A program made the translations under genes and the position numbers. A stretch of DNA of 64,000 bases. Origin: an uncultured Roseobacter sp. (GTDB lineage Bacteria; Pseudomonadota; Alphaproteobacteria; Rhodobacterales; Rhodobacteraceae). Location of the stretch: positions 310,001-374,000 of the forward strand of contig CANMWT010000004.1 in assembly GCA_947501635.1 (NCBI GenBank), read 5' to 3'. Below, piece after piece: positions 28,648 through 36,857 of this stretch; the first letter of the stretch is position 1; every line of letters starts with the position of its first letter. The notes beneath the pieces were generated by a model that worked only from the letters and a program-made list of their open reading frames with translations, searched no databases and had not been told where the DNA came from.

Positions 28648-28678
28648 GTGGGCCCGGGCACAGCGGTACCCGGGCCAC
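28648..28678 (-). terminator. Stem-loop between binding-protein gene and permease genes
   Basis: GTGGGCCCGGG at 28648-28658 pairs with CCCGGGCCAC at 28669-28678, with one bulged base and a loop of about ten bases. It lies 8 bases after the end of the binding-protein gene and has no U-run after it on the transcribed strand. Such hairpins usually protect the binding-protein message or partly stop transcription so that binding protein outnumbers permease; that role is inferred. Confidence 0.6.
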
Positions 28679-28685
28679 TAGGGTG

Positions 28686-29945
28686 TCATTTGGCGTAGAC
28701 GCGCTCCGCGACTTTGTCCAAACGGTTCAGGATGTCATCCAGATTGTCCGGGATCACCATGAACTCCTGCAGACCCTGCATCGCTTCTGCAGCCATTTCT
28801 GCCGGGTAGTCGCGGTCAAAGAACTGCGCGACACCGCCGGGGCTGTTAGATGACAGCATCGCAAAACCCTCATTGAGGAACTTGTCGTCGTCAACCGAAG
28901 CGCTCGCATTCACGGGCAACTGCCCGAGGTTTGCGCCATTGTTGATCTCGGTCTGGACATCCGCTGATACCACGTAGCGCAGGAATGCGCGTGCCGCTTC
29001 CTTGTTCTGCGCATTGGCGGGAATATGGAATGTATCTGTTGGCGCGTCTTCAGCCAGAGCCACATCGGGATTGATCGCGGGGAACTGGTAGAAGTCGAGC
29101 TGGTCATCCGTCAGGCCCGCTTCGCGCAGCGGTGCCACGGCGAAGTTCCCCATCAGATAAGCGGCAGCCTCGCCATTTACCATAAAGGGCAGGGCCTCCT
29201 GCCAGCTGTAATTCTGGTGGTTGTCGACAAAGGCGCCCATGTCGATCAGCGTGCGCCAGTTGGCAAAGGTCTGACGCACCCGGTCATCGGTCCACTTCAC
29301 TTCTCCGGCCGCCAGTTCCATGTGGAAATCAAAGCCGTTGGTGCGCATGTTGAGATAGTCAAACCAGCCGCCGGCAGTCCACAGGAACTTGGAGCCGATC
29401 GTGTAGCACTTGCGCCCCGAATCGAGGATGGCCTGACAGTTCGACTTCATCTCTTCGAAGTTCGCAGGTTCATTCAGCCCAAGCTCTTCATAGATGTCTT
29501 TGCGATAGTAAATACCCCACTGGTAGTAAGTGTAGGGCACACCCCACTGTTTGCCGTCAATTGTCATCGCACCCTTGGTCGACGCGAGATTTTCAGCAAT
29601 TTCAGGCTCCTGCCACAGGTCGGACACATCCTCAAACAAACCTGCCGATACATAGGGTGTCATCCGGTTTGCCGCATACCACGTCGCCACATCCGGCGCA
29701 TCGGCAGTTAGAAAGTTGCGGATCTGCGTCTTGTAAGCTTCGCGATCAATCACTGTTGTTTCGATGCTCAGATCAGGATGCAGTGCCTGAAAGTCACCGA
29801 TCATCTTCTCCATCGTCGCGCGGGGTGCGGGGTTGGAAGTATCGAGAAAGATACGAAGATCGCCCGAAAGCTCGGCCAAAGCCGCGCCGGCAAACATGGT
29901 TGAGCCGGCCAATGCCGTCAGCATTGTTTTGGTTGTTGAACGCAT
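28686..29945 (-). CDS. Sugar ABC transporter substrate-binding protein (CUT1)
   Basis: A 419-residue periplasmic binding protein. Residues 1-24 form a signal peptide (MRSTTKTML, then a hydrophobic run ending AALA). The mature part has the SBP_bac_1 fold with DLRIFLDTSNPAP at the first strand, AYKTQIRNFL, PDVATWYAANRM and GKQWGVPYTYYQWGIYYRKD in the hinge region. The start ATG 29945 has GGGAGGA nine bases before it. It is the first gene of the operon and is followed by a strong stem-loop. The sugar is not shown by the sequence; a galactoside is inferred from the GH36 and GH42 genes in the operon. Confidence 0.92.
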   Translation of the reverse strand: MRSTTKTMLTALAGSTMFAGAALAELSGDLRIFLDTSNPAPRATMEKMIGDFQALHPDLSIETTVIDREAYKTQIRNFLTADAPDVATWYAANRMTPYVSAGLFEDVSDLWQEPEIAENLASTKGAMTIDGKQWGVPYTYYQWGIYYRKDIYEELGLNEPANFEEMKSNCQAILDSGRKCYTIGSKFLWTAGGWFDYLNMRTNGFDFHMELAAGEVKWTDDRVRQTFANWRTLIDMGAFVDNHQNYSWQEALPFMVNGEAAAYLMGNFAVAPLREAGLTDDQLDFYQFPAINPDVALAEDAPTDTFHIPANAQNKEAARAFLRYVVSADVQTEINNGANLGQLPVNASASVDDDKFLNEGFAMLSSNSPGGVAQFFDRDYPAEMAAEAMQGLQEFMVIPDNLDDILNRLDKVAERVYAK

Positions 29946-29987
29946 GGTGTCCTCCCTGGGGTACGTTACGCGATATGCTAGTCGTTT

Positions 29988-30006
29988 TGTTCCATTATTT
30001 GGAACA
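29988..30006. promoter_or_regulatory. 19-bp palindrome, probable operator for the IclR-family regulator
   Basis: TGTTCCA-TTATT-TGGAACA is a perfect inverted repeat with seven-base arms and a five-base centre. It lies between the divergent binding-protein gene (starting 29945) and the IclR-family gene (30130), so one bound dimer could control both. The arm length and spacing fit IclR-family sites, and the surrounding DNA is AT-rich (TTTATATATT at 30011-30020). Binding is inferred, not shown. Confidence 0.7.
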
Positions 30007-30129
30007 GTGTTTTATATATTGAAAACTACATCGCACTCTGGCTAAACTGTCAACCGTGTTCTTCAAAACGTCAGCAAGACGCGCCACAGAAGACAGGCAA
30101 TGAAGCACAACAAAGGGGAGGCTGGGGAA

Positions 30130-30921
30130 ATGACCGGCGACGGTACGGTAGGAAAAGCGCTGGACGTTCTGGAACAGGTAGCCGCCTTTGGCCGGCCCGT
30201 GCGCTTTGCCACGTTGCTCAGCCAAAGCGCGTTTCCCAAGGCAACGCTCTACCGGCTGCTGCAAACTCTCACCAGTCAGAACTTGCTGGAATACGACGCT
30301 GAGACGCAAACATATAGCCTTGGCATCCGCCTGGTGCGTCTGGCCCATAACGCGTGGACGCAAAGCTCGTTGGCGCCCATCGCGCGCCCCCACCTCGACA
30401 GGCTAAGTGCGGAGTTGAAGGTCACTGTCCATCTGGCGCAACTCGACAATGCGCAGGTGCTTTATGTCGACAAACGCAATGCCGCCGAACCGATCGAAAT
30501 GTTCAGCGCAGCAGGCAAGGTTGGCCCGGCGTATTGTACCGGCGTTGGCAAGGCGATGCTGGCTTTCCTGCCGGACGCGGCGCAACGCAGCGCTGTTGCA
30601 CAGCAGTCTTTCCACAGGTTCACAGAGCATACCTACACAACAGCGCAGGCGCTGACCAAAGAGCTGGCAGCCATTCGTGCGCGCGGGTATGCCTTTGACC
30701 GCGAAGAGCATGAGCCCGGCATCATCTGTGTCGCGCTACCGATTTTGACCCAAAACACCAGAGTTCTGGGAGCGATCTCAGTCACCGGGTCAACGCAGGC
30801 CATCAGCCTTGACCAACTCCAGGAACTGACCCCCAAGCTGGCGCAGACCGCGGCAGCCATTGCGGCGGACGCGCAGGAATGGCGTTTTCCCGATATTAAC
30901 TTGCAGCACACAGGGACATAG
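30130..30921 (+). CDS. IclR-family transcriptional regulator of the galactoside cluster
   Basis: A 263-residue regulator with an N-terminal winged helix (about residues 1-65: [10 protein letters not shown], then [13 protein letters not shown] as recognition helix) and a C-terminal IclR effector domain ([11 protein letters not shown]-like GVGKAMLAF, then [20 protein letters not shown]). I prefer ATG 30130, eight bases after GGGGAGG; an in-frame ATG at 30100 would add ten residues but has no clear ribosome site. It diverges from the transporter operon across a 19-bp palindrome and is followed after 4 bases by the ATPase gene, so it is probably the local regulator and self-regulated. The effector may be galactose or a pathway intermediate. 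Confidence 0.9.
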   Translation: MTGDGTVGKALDVLEQVAAFGRPVRFATLLSQSAFPKATLYRLLQTLTSQNLLEYDAETQTYSLGIRLVRLAHNAWTQSSLAPIARPHLDRLSAELKVTVHLAQLDNAQVLYVDKRNAAEPIEMFSAAGKVGPAYCTGVGKAMLAFLPDAAQRSAVAQQSFHRFTEHTYTTAQALTKELAAIRARGYAFDREEHEPGIICVALPILTQNTRVLGAISVTGSTQAISLDQLQELTPKLAQTAAAIAADAQEWRFPDINLQHTGT

Positions 30922-30925
30922 CGAC

Positions 30926-31984
30926 ATGACAGGCGTTACTCTTAATCAGGCGGTGAAACGGTACGGTGACGTTCAAGTCATCCACGGCATCGATCTGGAT
31001 ATCGAAGATGGCGAGTTCTGCGTCTTTGTCGGCCCCTCGGGCTGCGGAAAATCCACGCTCCTGCGCATGATCGCTGGCCTTGAAGAGACAACCGCCGGTC
31101 AGATCCACATTGGCACCCGCGATGTCACCCATATGGATCCGTCCGAAAGGGGGGTGGCCATGGTCTTTCAGACCTATGCTCTGTACCCGCACATGAGCGT
31201 CGAAGAAAACATGGGCTTTGGCCTCAAGATGAACGGCGTGCCCAAGGCGGAAATCAAAGAAAAGGTGCAAAAAGCCTCGGATATTCTCAAGCTGGATCAA
31301 TATCTTGACCGCAAACCCAAGGCACTGTCGGGCGGACAGCGGCAGCGGGTGGCTATCGGTCGCGCCATTGTGCGGGGCCCCGAGGTTTTTCTCTTCGATG
31401 AACCGCTGTCGAACCTCGATGCGGAACTGCGGGTTGAAATGCGTGTCGAGATCGCGCGCCTGCACAAGGAAATCGGTGCTACGATGATTTATGTGACACA
31501 CGATCAGGTCGAGGCGATGACCCTCGCTGACAAGATCGTGGTGCTGCGTGGCGGGCATATCGAACAGGTGGGTGCACCACTTGATCTGTACCGCGATCCC
31601 GACAACCGTTTTGTCGCGGGCTTCATCGGCTCACCAGCCATGAATTTTCTGGACGCGGTTGTGGTGGACGGCGGGCTGGAAGTGCCGGCATTGGGCCGGA
31701 CGGTTGCAGTCTCGGCGCAACTGCCTGCGGCGGGCACTGGGGTAACACTTGGTATCCGGCCTGAGTTTCTGCATGTTCAGGCGGGCAAAGGTGCTTTGCG
31801 CGCCGAGCTTGCCGAAGCCTTGGGCGGTGTCTCCTATCTTCACCTGGATGCGCCCACAGGGGAGCGGATCATCGTGGAAGAACGCGGTGACGAGCGTGCG
31901 CGCGAGGGTGACGTAGTGGACCTGACATTTGAGGCGCACCGCGCGATGGTTTTCGACAGTGAAACGGGAATACGCATTCGTTAA
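30926..31984 (+). CDS. Sugar ABC transporter ATP-binding protein (MsmK/UgpC/MalK type)
   Basis: A 352-residue ATPase of the CUT1 importer family: Walker [10 protein letters not shown] near residue 38, Q-loop in [14 protein letters not shown], signature [14 protein letters not shown], Walker [13 protein letters not shown], switch His in [10 protein letters not shown], and a C-terminal TOBE domain of about 120 residues. I chose ATG 30926, 4 bases after the regulator stop. The transporter operon on the other strand lacks an ATPase, so this gene supplies it; splitting the transporter over two divergent transcripts is a notable layout. Automatic annotation often calls this UgpC, but glycerol phosphate transport is not supported here. 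Confidence 0.93.
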   Translation: MTGVTLNQAVKRYGDVQVIHGIDLDIEDGEFCVFVGPSGCGKSTLLRMIAGLEETTAGQIHIGTRDVTHMDPSERGVAMVFQTYALYPHMSVEENMGFGLKMNGVPKAEIKEKVQKASDILKLDQYLDRKPKALSGGQRQRVAIGRAIVRGPEVFLFDEPLSNLDAELRVEMRVEIARLHKEIGATMIYVTHDQVEAMTLADKIVVLRGGHIEQVGAPLDLYRDPDNRFVAGFIGSPAMNFLDAVVVDGGLEVPALGRTVAVSAQLPAAGTGVTLGIRPEFLHVQAGKGALRAELAEALGGVSYLHLDAPTGERIIVEERGDERAREGDVVDLTFEAHRAMVFDSETGIRIR

Positions 31985-32255
31985 CCTGCCAGGTCCGACC
32001 TCATCGCCAGGAGCCTGTCTATCCGCAGGCCGCAGTCGTTAAAATGTTCCGAAAAGATCAAAAATGTCTGCATTTTGTGGATAACTTGCGCGCATCGGCC
32101 CGCTTGAAACAAGCTAACCTCGGGGCAGATTGGCTCGGCCAGACCTGCAACAGGGGCAAAACTGGCCCATGGCGGGTGCGATTCCGCTTGCGCTGCGCGA
32201 GCCTGACCTGATTTAGCAGATGCAGCTTTGTGACCGCGCGCAAGAGGGACGGTGA
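31985..32255. other. Intergenic stretch before kynU with a small AT-rich inverted repeat
   Basis: These 271 bases hold no convincing gene. AAAATG at 32061-32066 and CATTTT at 32071-32076 form an inverted repeat with a four-base centre, about 180 bases before kynU, which might be an operator or a weak hairpin. GCCTG at 32013-32017 and CAGGC at 32026-32030 can also pair but are not followed by a T-run. Confidence 0.3.
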
Positions 32256-33446
32256 ATGTCATCAGTACTGCGAAAAGACGCTTTCGATTTGCCGGAAGGG
32301 CTCATCTATCTTGACGGCAACTCGCTGGGGCCCTTGCCACGCCGCGCTGCAGATCAACTCAGCGCGGTGGTGCAGGACGAGTGGGGCAAGCTGCTGATCA
32401 AAGGCTGGAATGCGGCGGGCTGGATGGAGCAACCTTCGCGCGTGGGCGATACCGTGGGCCGGCTGATTGGTGCGCCACAGGGTTCCGTGGTGATTGGCGA
32501 CACGTTGTCGATCAAGGTCTTTCAGGCGGTTGCCTCGGCGATCAAACTGATACCGGAGCGTCGGGTGATCCTTTCCGACAGCAACAACTTTCCCAGCGAT
32601 CTTTACATGGTTGAAGGTCTTATCAACCTGCTGGGGCAGGGGTATCAGCTGAAAACCGTGCCGACAGATGCGCTTTTTGATGCCATCGACGAAACCGTTG
32701 CTGTGGTGATGCTCACTCAGGTCGATTACCGGACGGGGAGGATGCTGGACATCGCCGAGACCACCGCGCGCGCGCATGCGGCGGGTGCGGTAATGGTCTG
32801 GGATCTGGCGCATTCCGCCGGTGCGCTGCCGGTGGATATCGCCGCCTCCGGCGCCGAATTCGCCATCGGCTGCACCTACAAGTATCTTAATGCCGGTCCG
32901 GGGGCACCTGCCTTCATCTACGTGCGCCCCGATCTGGCAGAGCGTGTCGAGCCGGCACTCAGCGGGTGGTTGGGCCACCGCGCTCCTTTTGAATTTGCCG
33001 AAAGCTACCAGCCGGGGCAGGGGATCGAGCGCATGCGCGTCGGCACGCCGCCCGTTCTGCAGATGGCAGTGCTCGAAGCTGCTTTGGAAGTGTGGGAGGG
33101 AATTGACATGTCCGCCCTGCGCGCCGCGTCGATCGCGCTGCAAGAGCAGTTCATTGCTGAGATTGAAAGCCGCGTCCCCGCCCTGTGTCTGGCCAGCCCC
33201 CGTGATCCTGCGCAGCGCGGCAGTCAGGTGTCTTTTGCTTTCGAGCATGGCTACGCCGCGATGCAGGCGCTCATCCATGCGGATGTCATTGGCGATTTCC
33301 GCGCGCCGGATATCATGCGTTTCGGGTTCACGCCGCTCTATCTCGATGCCGATGATGTGCACGAAGCGGTAAACCGGATCGCGCAGGTTATGGATGAAAA
33401 ACGGTACATGCAGCCCGAGTTTCAGGTGCGCAACCGCGTCACCTGA
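32256..33446 (+). CDS. kynU: Kynureninase
   Basis: A 396-residue pyridoxal phosphate enzyme that splits kynurenine into anthranilate and alanine (3-hydroxykynurenine also possible). The fold-type I features are visible: YLDGNSLGPLP near the start, SDSNNFPSDLYM, VDYRTGRMLD, VWDLAHSAG with the cofactor Asp183, and the Schiff-base Lys209 in GCTYKYLNAGPG, which is the kynureninase block. The start ATG 32256 follows GAGGGACGG. No other tryptophan-degradation gene is beside it, so it stands alone; it is convergent with znuB. Confidence 0.93.
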   Translation: MSSVLRKDAFDLPEGLIYLDGNSLGPLPRRAADQLSAVVQDEWGKLLIKGWNAAGWMEQPSRVGDTVGRLIGAPQGSVVIGDTLSIKVFQAVASAIKLIPERRVILSDSNNFPSDLYMVEGLINLLGQGYQLKTVPTDALFDAIDETVAVVMLTQVDYRTGRMLDIAETTARAHAAGAVMVWDLAHSAGALPVDIAASGAEFAIGCTYKYLNAGPGAPAFIYVRPDLAERVEPALSGWLGHRAPFEFAESYQPGQGIERMRVGTPPVLQMAVLEAALEVWEGIDMSALRAASIALQEQFIAEIESRVPALCLASPRDPAQRGSQVSFAFEHGYAAMQALIHADVIGDFRAPDIMRFGFTPLYLDADDVHEAVNRIAQVMDEKRYMQPEFQVRNRVT

Positions 33447-33541
33447 CCTATCTGGGCTCCGGCATGTCCAATTGTTGAGATATTGAAACTAATTCAGGCA
33501 TCGGGACCATCATTGTTCGCAAGAAGCCGCTTTAGTGAAAG

Positions 33542-34336
33542 CTACCCGCGACCCGAAGCAACCGAAAGCCCTTGTGTCAGCGCGAAAATTGCTGCGGCAA
33601 CCGTGACAATGGTAGGCCCTGTGGGCGTGTCGAGAGCGAACGATAGCAGCAGCCCGCCGAGGGCGGCGCAGCTTCCAACCGCAGTGGCCATCACCGCCAT
33701 GGTTTCGGGCGTACGCGACACCGGACGCGCGGCAGCGGCAGGGATGATCAGCAGGGCCGCAATCAACAGCGCTCCCACCACCTTGATCGCCACCGCCACT
33801 GTCACAGCCAGTGCGACGGTCAGGATCAGTTGCTCTTTCTTCGGTGACAGACCCGCCGCCTGCGCCATGTCGGCGCTGAGCGTAGTGGCCAGCAGTGCCT
33901 GCCAGCGCCAAACCACCAGCGCGACAACCACGGCCGCGCCCAACCAGATCACCACCAGATCGCCCCGCGATACCGCCAGAATATCGCCCACCAGATATCC
34001 CATCAGGTCGACCCGCGCATTGGGCAGGAACGAGACCGACACCAACCCCAGCGCGAGACCGGAATGGGCGATCACCCCCAGCAACGCGTCGCTGCCCAGC
34101 GACCGCCCGCTCAGGCCCGTCAACAACACTGCAACCGACAGCGCAATCAGCAACACACCGGCAAAGACCGACACGCCAAATGCCAAAGACAGTGCGACCC
34201 CCAGAATAGCGGCATGCGCCGTGGCATCTCCGATATAGGCAAACCGCCGCCAAACCACGAAGCAGCCTAGGGGCGCCGCAGCAACCGCCACGCCCAAACC
34301 GGCAAGCGCCGCCCGCACCATGAAATCGTCCAGCAT
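33542..34336 (-). CDS. znuB: Zinc ABC transporter permease
   Basis: A 264-residue ABC-3 family membrane protein with about seven to eight membrane segments, the permease of the high-affinity zinc importer. Typical blocks are the early GCFVVWRRFAYIGDATAHAAILG, the central YLVGDILAVSRGDL, and VGALLIAALLIIPAAAARP. Its ATG overlaps the znuC stop by one base. Operon order on this strand is zur-znuC-znuB, with znuA on the other strand. Manganese transport is the other possibility for this family, but the neighbouring Zur-type regulator and His-rich binding protein favour zinc. Confidence 0.93.
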   Translation of the reverse strand: MLDDFMVRAALAGLGVAVAAAPLGCFVVWRRFAYIGDATAHAAILGVALSLAFGVSVFAGVLLIALSVAVLLTGLSGRSLGSDALLGVIAHSGLALGLVSVSFLPNARVDLMGYLVGDILAVSRGDLVVIWLGAAVVVALVVWRWQALLATTLSADMAQAAGLSPKKEQLILTVALAVTVAVAIKVVGALLIAALLIIPAAAARPVSRTPETMAVMATAVGSCAALGGLLLSFALDTPTGPTIVTVAAAIFALTQGLSVASGRG

Positions 34337-35106
34337 TACTCGGCGGCCTCGTGGCTGTGGTCACAGTCGGGACCATGGCTGTGGCTGTGTTCGTGCCGGT
34401 AAAGTGCCAAAGCCCCTTGGGTGCCGGTGCCAAACAGTGCCCGATACTCCGGGGCCGAGGCCACCGTTTCCGGTGTTCCCTCGCAGCAGACATGCCCGTT
34501 AACGCATAAAACCCTGTCCGAGGCTGCCATTACTACGTGCAAATCATGGCTGACCATCAAAACCGCGCAGCCCGTTTCTTGACGCACAGCCTCGATCTGC
34601 TGGTAGAAACGCGCGGCCCCGGGTTGGTCCAGCCCCTGCGTCGCCTCGTCAAGGATCAGGATGTCAGGTCGCTCCAGCAGCGCGCGCGCCAGCAGCACGC
34701 GCTGGAACTGCCCGCCTGAAAGCCCAATCATCTGTTGCGCGCCCACAGAAGGCACGCCCGCCGCTTGCAGCGCATCGTCGATCCGCGCGGCTGAAACACG
34801 ACGGGGCAGGTTCAAAAACCGCGAAACCGTCAAAGGCAGCGTCGCATCGATTGTCAGGCTTTGCGGGACATAGCCGATCTTCAGCCCCTTCTTGCGCGTG
34901 ACTTTTCCGCCCGTCGGGGCCAGCGCGCCGATCAGCGCGCGCATCAGGCTGGATTTGCCGGACCCATTGGGCCCGACGATCGTTACGATCTCGCCGGGCA
35001 TCAAAGACAGAGTCACATCGCGCAGCACCACATTGCCGTGATAGGCGAGGGTCAGATCCCGCGTTTCGATCAAGGGCTGCATATCGGTCACTGACAATCC
35101 GGGCAT
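34336..35106 (-). CDS. znuC: Zinc ABC transporter ATP-binding protein
   Basis: A 256-residue ATPase: Walker A GPNGSGKSS, signature LSGGQFQRVLLARALL, Walker B ILILDEATQGLD, and switch MVSHDLHVV. The C-terminal tail is rich in His (YRHEHSHSHGPDCDHSHE), a common zinc-chelating tail in ZnuC. I give ATG 35106 as start, with AGGGA just before it; it overlaps zur by 19 bases. An in-frame ATG at 35082 (MQPLIETRD) would avoid the overlap but has a poorer ribosome site. It powers zinc import with ZnuA and ZnuB. Confidence 0.93.
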   Translation of the reverse strand: MPGLSVTDMQPLIETRDLTLAYHGNVVLRDVTLSLMPGEIVTIVGPNGSGKSSLMRALIGALAPTGGKVTRKKGLKIGYVPQSLTIDATLPLTVSRFLNLPRRVSAARIDDALQAAGVPSVGAQQMIGLSGGQFQRVLLARALLERPDILILDEATQGLDQPGAARFYQQIEAVRQETGCAVLMVSHDLHVVMAASDRVLCVNGHVCCEGTPETVASAPEYRALFGTGTQGALALYRHEHSHSHGPDCDHSHEAAE

Positions 35107-35555
35107 AGTCCCTGCGCTTCAACAACTGTGCGTTCGATCTGAAAGCCCGCCGCCCGCGCGGCATCGCCAAGCCGACCGCCAGCAGGCGTTGTTTCGGTTT
35201 CAGCTACTGAATTGCACTTGCGGCAGATCAGAAAGGCCGGCGCATGCGCCTCACCAGTATGGGTACAGGCAATGTAGGCGTTCAATGCTTCGATCTTATG
35301 GGCAAACCCTGCTTTGACCAGAAAATCCAGCGCGCGATAGGCCACCGGCGGTTGCGAGCCAAGCCCGTCTTCGGCCAGTTGCGCCAAAAGTTCGTAAGCG
35401 CCAAGCGCGCGGTGTTCGCGCAGCAGTATTTCAAGGGTACGGCGGCGTACCGGCGTGAATTTCAGCCCGGCCTGCGCGCAATGCGCCTCTGCCCGCTGCA
35501 ATGTGCTTGCAACGCAGGCAGTATGATCCTGACAATTGAAGCCGATTGCATTCAT
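35088..35555 (-). CDS. zur: Zinc uptake regulator, Fur family
   Basis: A 155-residue Fur-family repressor. It has the winged-helix domain (FTPVRRRTLEILL, then GAYELLAQL and PPVAYRALDFLVKAGFAHKI as the recognition part), a dimer domain with AFLICRKCNSV, and a C-terminal CPDC, so both Cys pairs of the structural zinc site (CRKC and CPDC) are intact. I chose ATG 35555, which opens MNAIGFNCQDH; the open frame runs far upstream but over znuA. It is divergent from znuA with the Zur box between them and leads znuCB, so it would repress all three when zinc is plentiful. Confidence 0.93.
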   Translation of the reverse strand: MNAIGFNCQDHTACVASTLQRAEAHCAQAGLKFTPVRRRTLEILLREHRALGAYELLAQLAEDGLGSQPPVAYRALDFLVKAGFAHKIEALNAYIACTHTGEAHAPAFLICRKCNSVAETETTPAGGRLGDAARAAGFQIERTVVEAQGLCPDCQ

Positions 35556-35584
35556 GAGACAAGTTTCCTTGAAAGTTAGTTGAT

Positions 35585-35596
35585 ATGTTATAACAT
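35585..35596. promoter_or_regulatory. Zur box between zur-znuCB and znuA
   Basis: ATGTTATAACAT is a perfect 12-bp palindrome lying in the 81 bases between the divergent zur and znuA starts. It matches the ATGTTATA-type core known for Zur operators in proteobacteria. Bound Zur would cover both promoters, giving zinc repression of zur-znuC-znuB and znuA together. Confidence 0.85.
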
Positions 35597-35636
35597 CCCT
35601 GATAGCAGATCGCGACCCGAACAACAAGGTGACGTT

Positions 35637-36740
35637 ATGAAACGAGTGTTTGCCACCCTTTTGACTTTGCTTGCCACCACCGCTCAGGCCGAAGCGCCGC
35701 GCGTCGCAACTGACATCGCTCCTGTGCACGGACTGGTGGCCGCCGTGATGGCGGGGACGGGCACGCCTGATCTGGTCGTTCCCATTGGTGCCGATCCGCA
35801 CGGCTATGCGATGCGCCCGTCCGAGGCGCGCGCGCTGTCGCAGGCGGATGTGGTGTTTTGGGTCGGACCTTCGCTTGCACCATGGTTGGCCGAACCGGTT
35901 GAAACGCTGGCCACTCAGGCAAATCTTGTGACTCTGGAAGAGGTTGAAGGGCTCAACCGGCTCGAGCTGCGCAACAATGCCCGCTTTGTCCCGCACGATC
36001 ACAGCCATGATGGCGGGCATGACCATGCGGAAGACCACGGGCACGATGACGGTCATGCATCGGCTCATGCCCACAGCGACGATCATGGCCATGCAGACAA
36101 TAAAGAGCATGCACATGACCATGCCGAAACCCATGATCACGACCATGGCCATGAGGACCACGCCGGCCACGAAGAGATCGAAGCGCATGGTGCAGCAGAT
36201 GAGGCGCATCCGGCGCATGTAGTGGATTCGCACTTCTGGCTCGATCCATACAACGCGATCCTCTGGGTGGCCGAGATCGCCCGCGTCCTGTCAGAGCACG
36301 ACCCGCAGAACGCAGCACTTTACCAGGATAACGCAGCTGCCATCACCGCCCAGATCAAGGCCACGCAAGAGCAGGTGCGCTCGCAACTCGCTCCGCTGGC
36401 GGACCGCCCGTTCATCGTTTTTCACGACGCCTACCAGTATTTCGAAACCCGTTTCGGGGTGACGGCGCAGGCGGCGGTGACACTGGCGGACGCGGGCGCA
36501 GCCAGTGCCGCGCGTCTGGCTGAGGTGCGTGAGGTCGTCGCCGAAACAGGGGCTGGATGCGCATTGGCAGAGCCACGCGCCAGTCAGGGCCTGATCGACG
36601 CTGTCGCTGAAGGTGCGCAAATCCGCGTGGTGCGCGTCGATGCCTTGGGTGTGGATCTGCAACCCGGTCCGGCATTCTACCCACAGCTCATCACGCAGAT
36701 CGGCGCGGGCCTCGCCGCTTGCCTCTCCGGCACATCCTGA
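35637..36740 (+). CDS. znuA: Zinc ABC transporter periplasmic binding protein
   Basis: A 367-residue cluster A-I binding protein. A signal peptide spans residues 1-18 (cleavage after TAQA). Zinc ligands likely include His55 (ADPHGYAM), His199 (VDSHFWLDP) and the His in FHDAYQYF. Between residues 120 and 194 there is a very long acidic, His-rich loop with 24 histidines, which in ZnuA gathers zinc ions and passes them to the main site. I chose ATG 35637 after AAGGTGACG. It diverges from zur across the Zur box. The loop is longer than in E. coli ZnuA. Confidence 0.95.
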   Translation: MKRVFATLLTLLATTAQAEAPRVATDIAPVHGLVAAVMAGTGTPDLVVPIGADPHGYAMRPSEARALSQADVVFWVGPSLAPWLAEPVETLATQANLVTLEEVEGLNRLELRNNARFVPHDHSHDGGHDHAEDHGHDDGHASAHAHSDDHGHADNKEHAHDHAETHDHDHGHEDHAGHEEIEAHGAADEAHPAHVVDSHFWLDPYNAILWVAEIARVLSEHDPQNAALYQDNAAAITAQIKATQEQVRSQLAPLADRPFIVFHDAYQYFETRFGVTAQAAVTLADAGAASAARLAEVREVVAETGAGCALAEPRASQGLIDAVAEGAQIRVVRVDALGVDLQPGPAFYPQLITQIGAGLAACLSGTS

Positions 36741-36788
36741 TCACTGCTACGCGCGGTTCTGAGGCCAAGGTTCCAGCGGCGATACCTG

Positions 36789-36823
36789 AAAAAAGAACAA
36801 GGCCCCGCCGGGGATGCGGGGCC
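36789..36823 (-). terminator. Rho-independent terminator for phoX
   Basis: GGCCCCGC at 36801-36808 pairs with GCGGGGCC at 36816-36823 around a seven-base loop. Read on the - strand the stem is followed by TTGTTC and then six T residues (complement of 36789-36794), the pattern of an intrinsic terminator. It lies just past the end of phoX. In the + direction it might also help end znuA, but no T-run follows there. Confidence 0.85.
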
Positions 36824-36857
36824 CATTAGGTCATTAAAATTATTGCCTTAAATTCGA

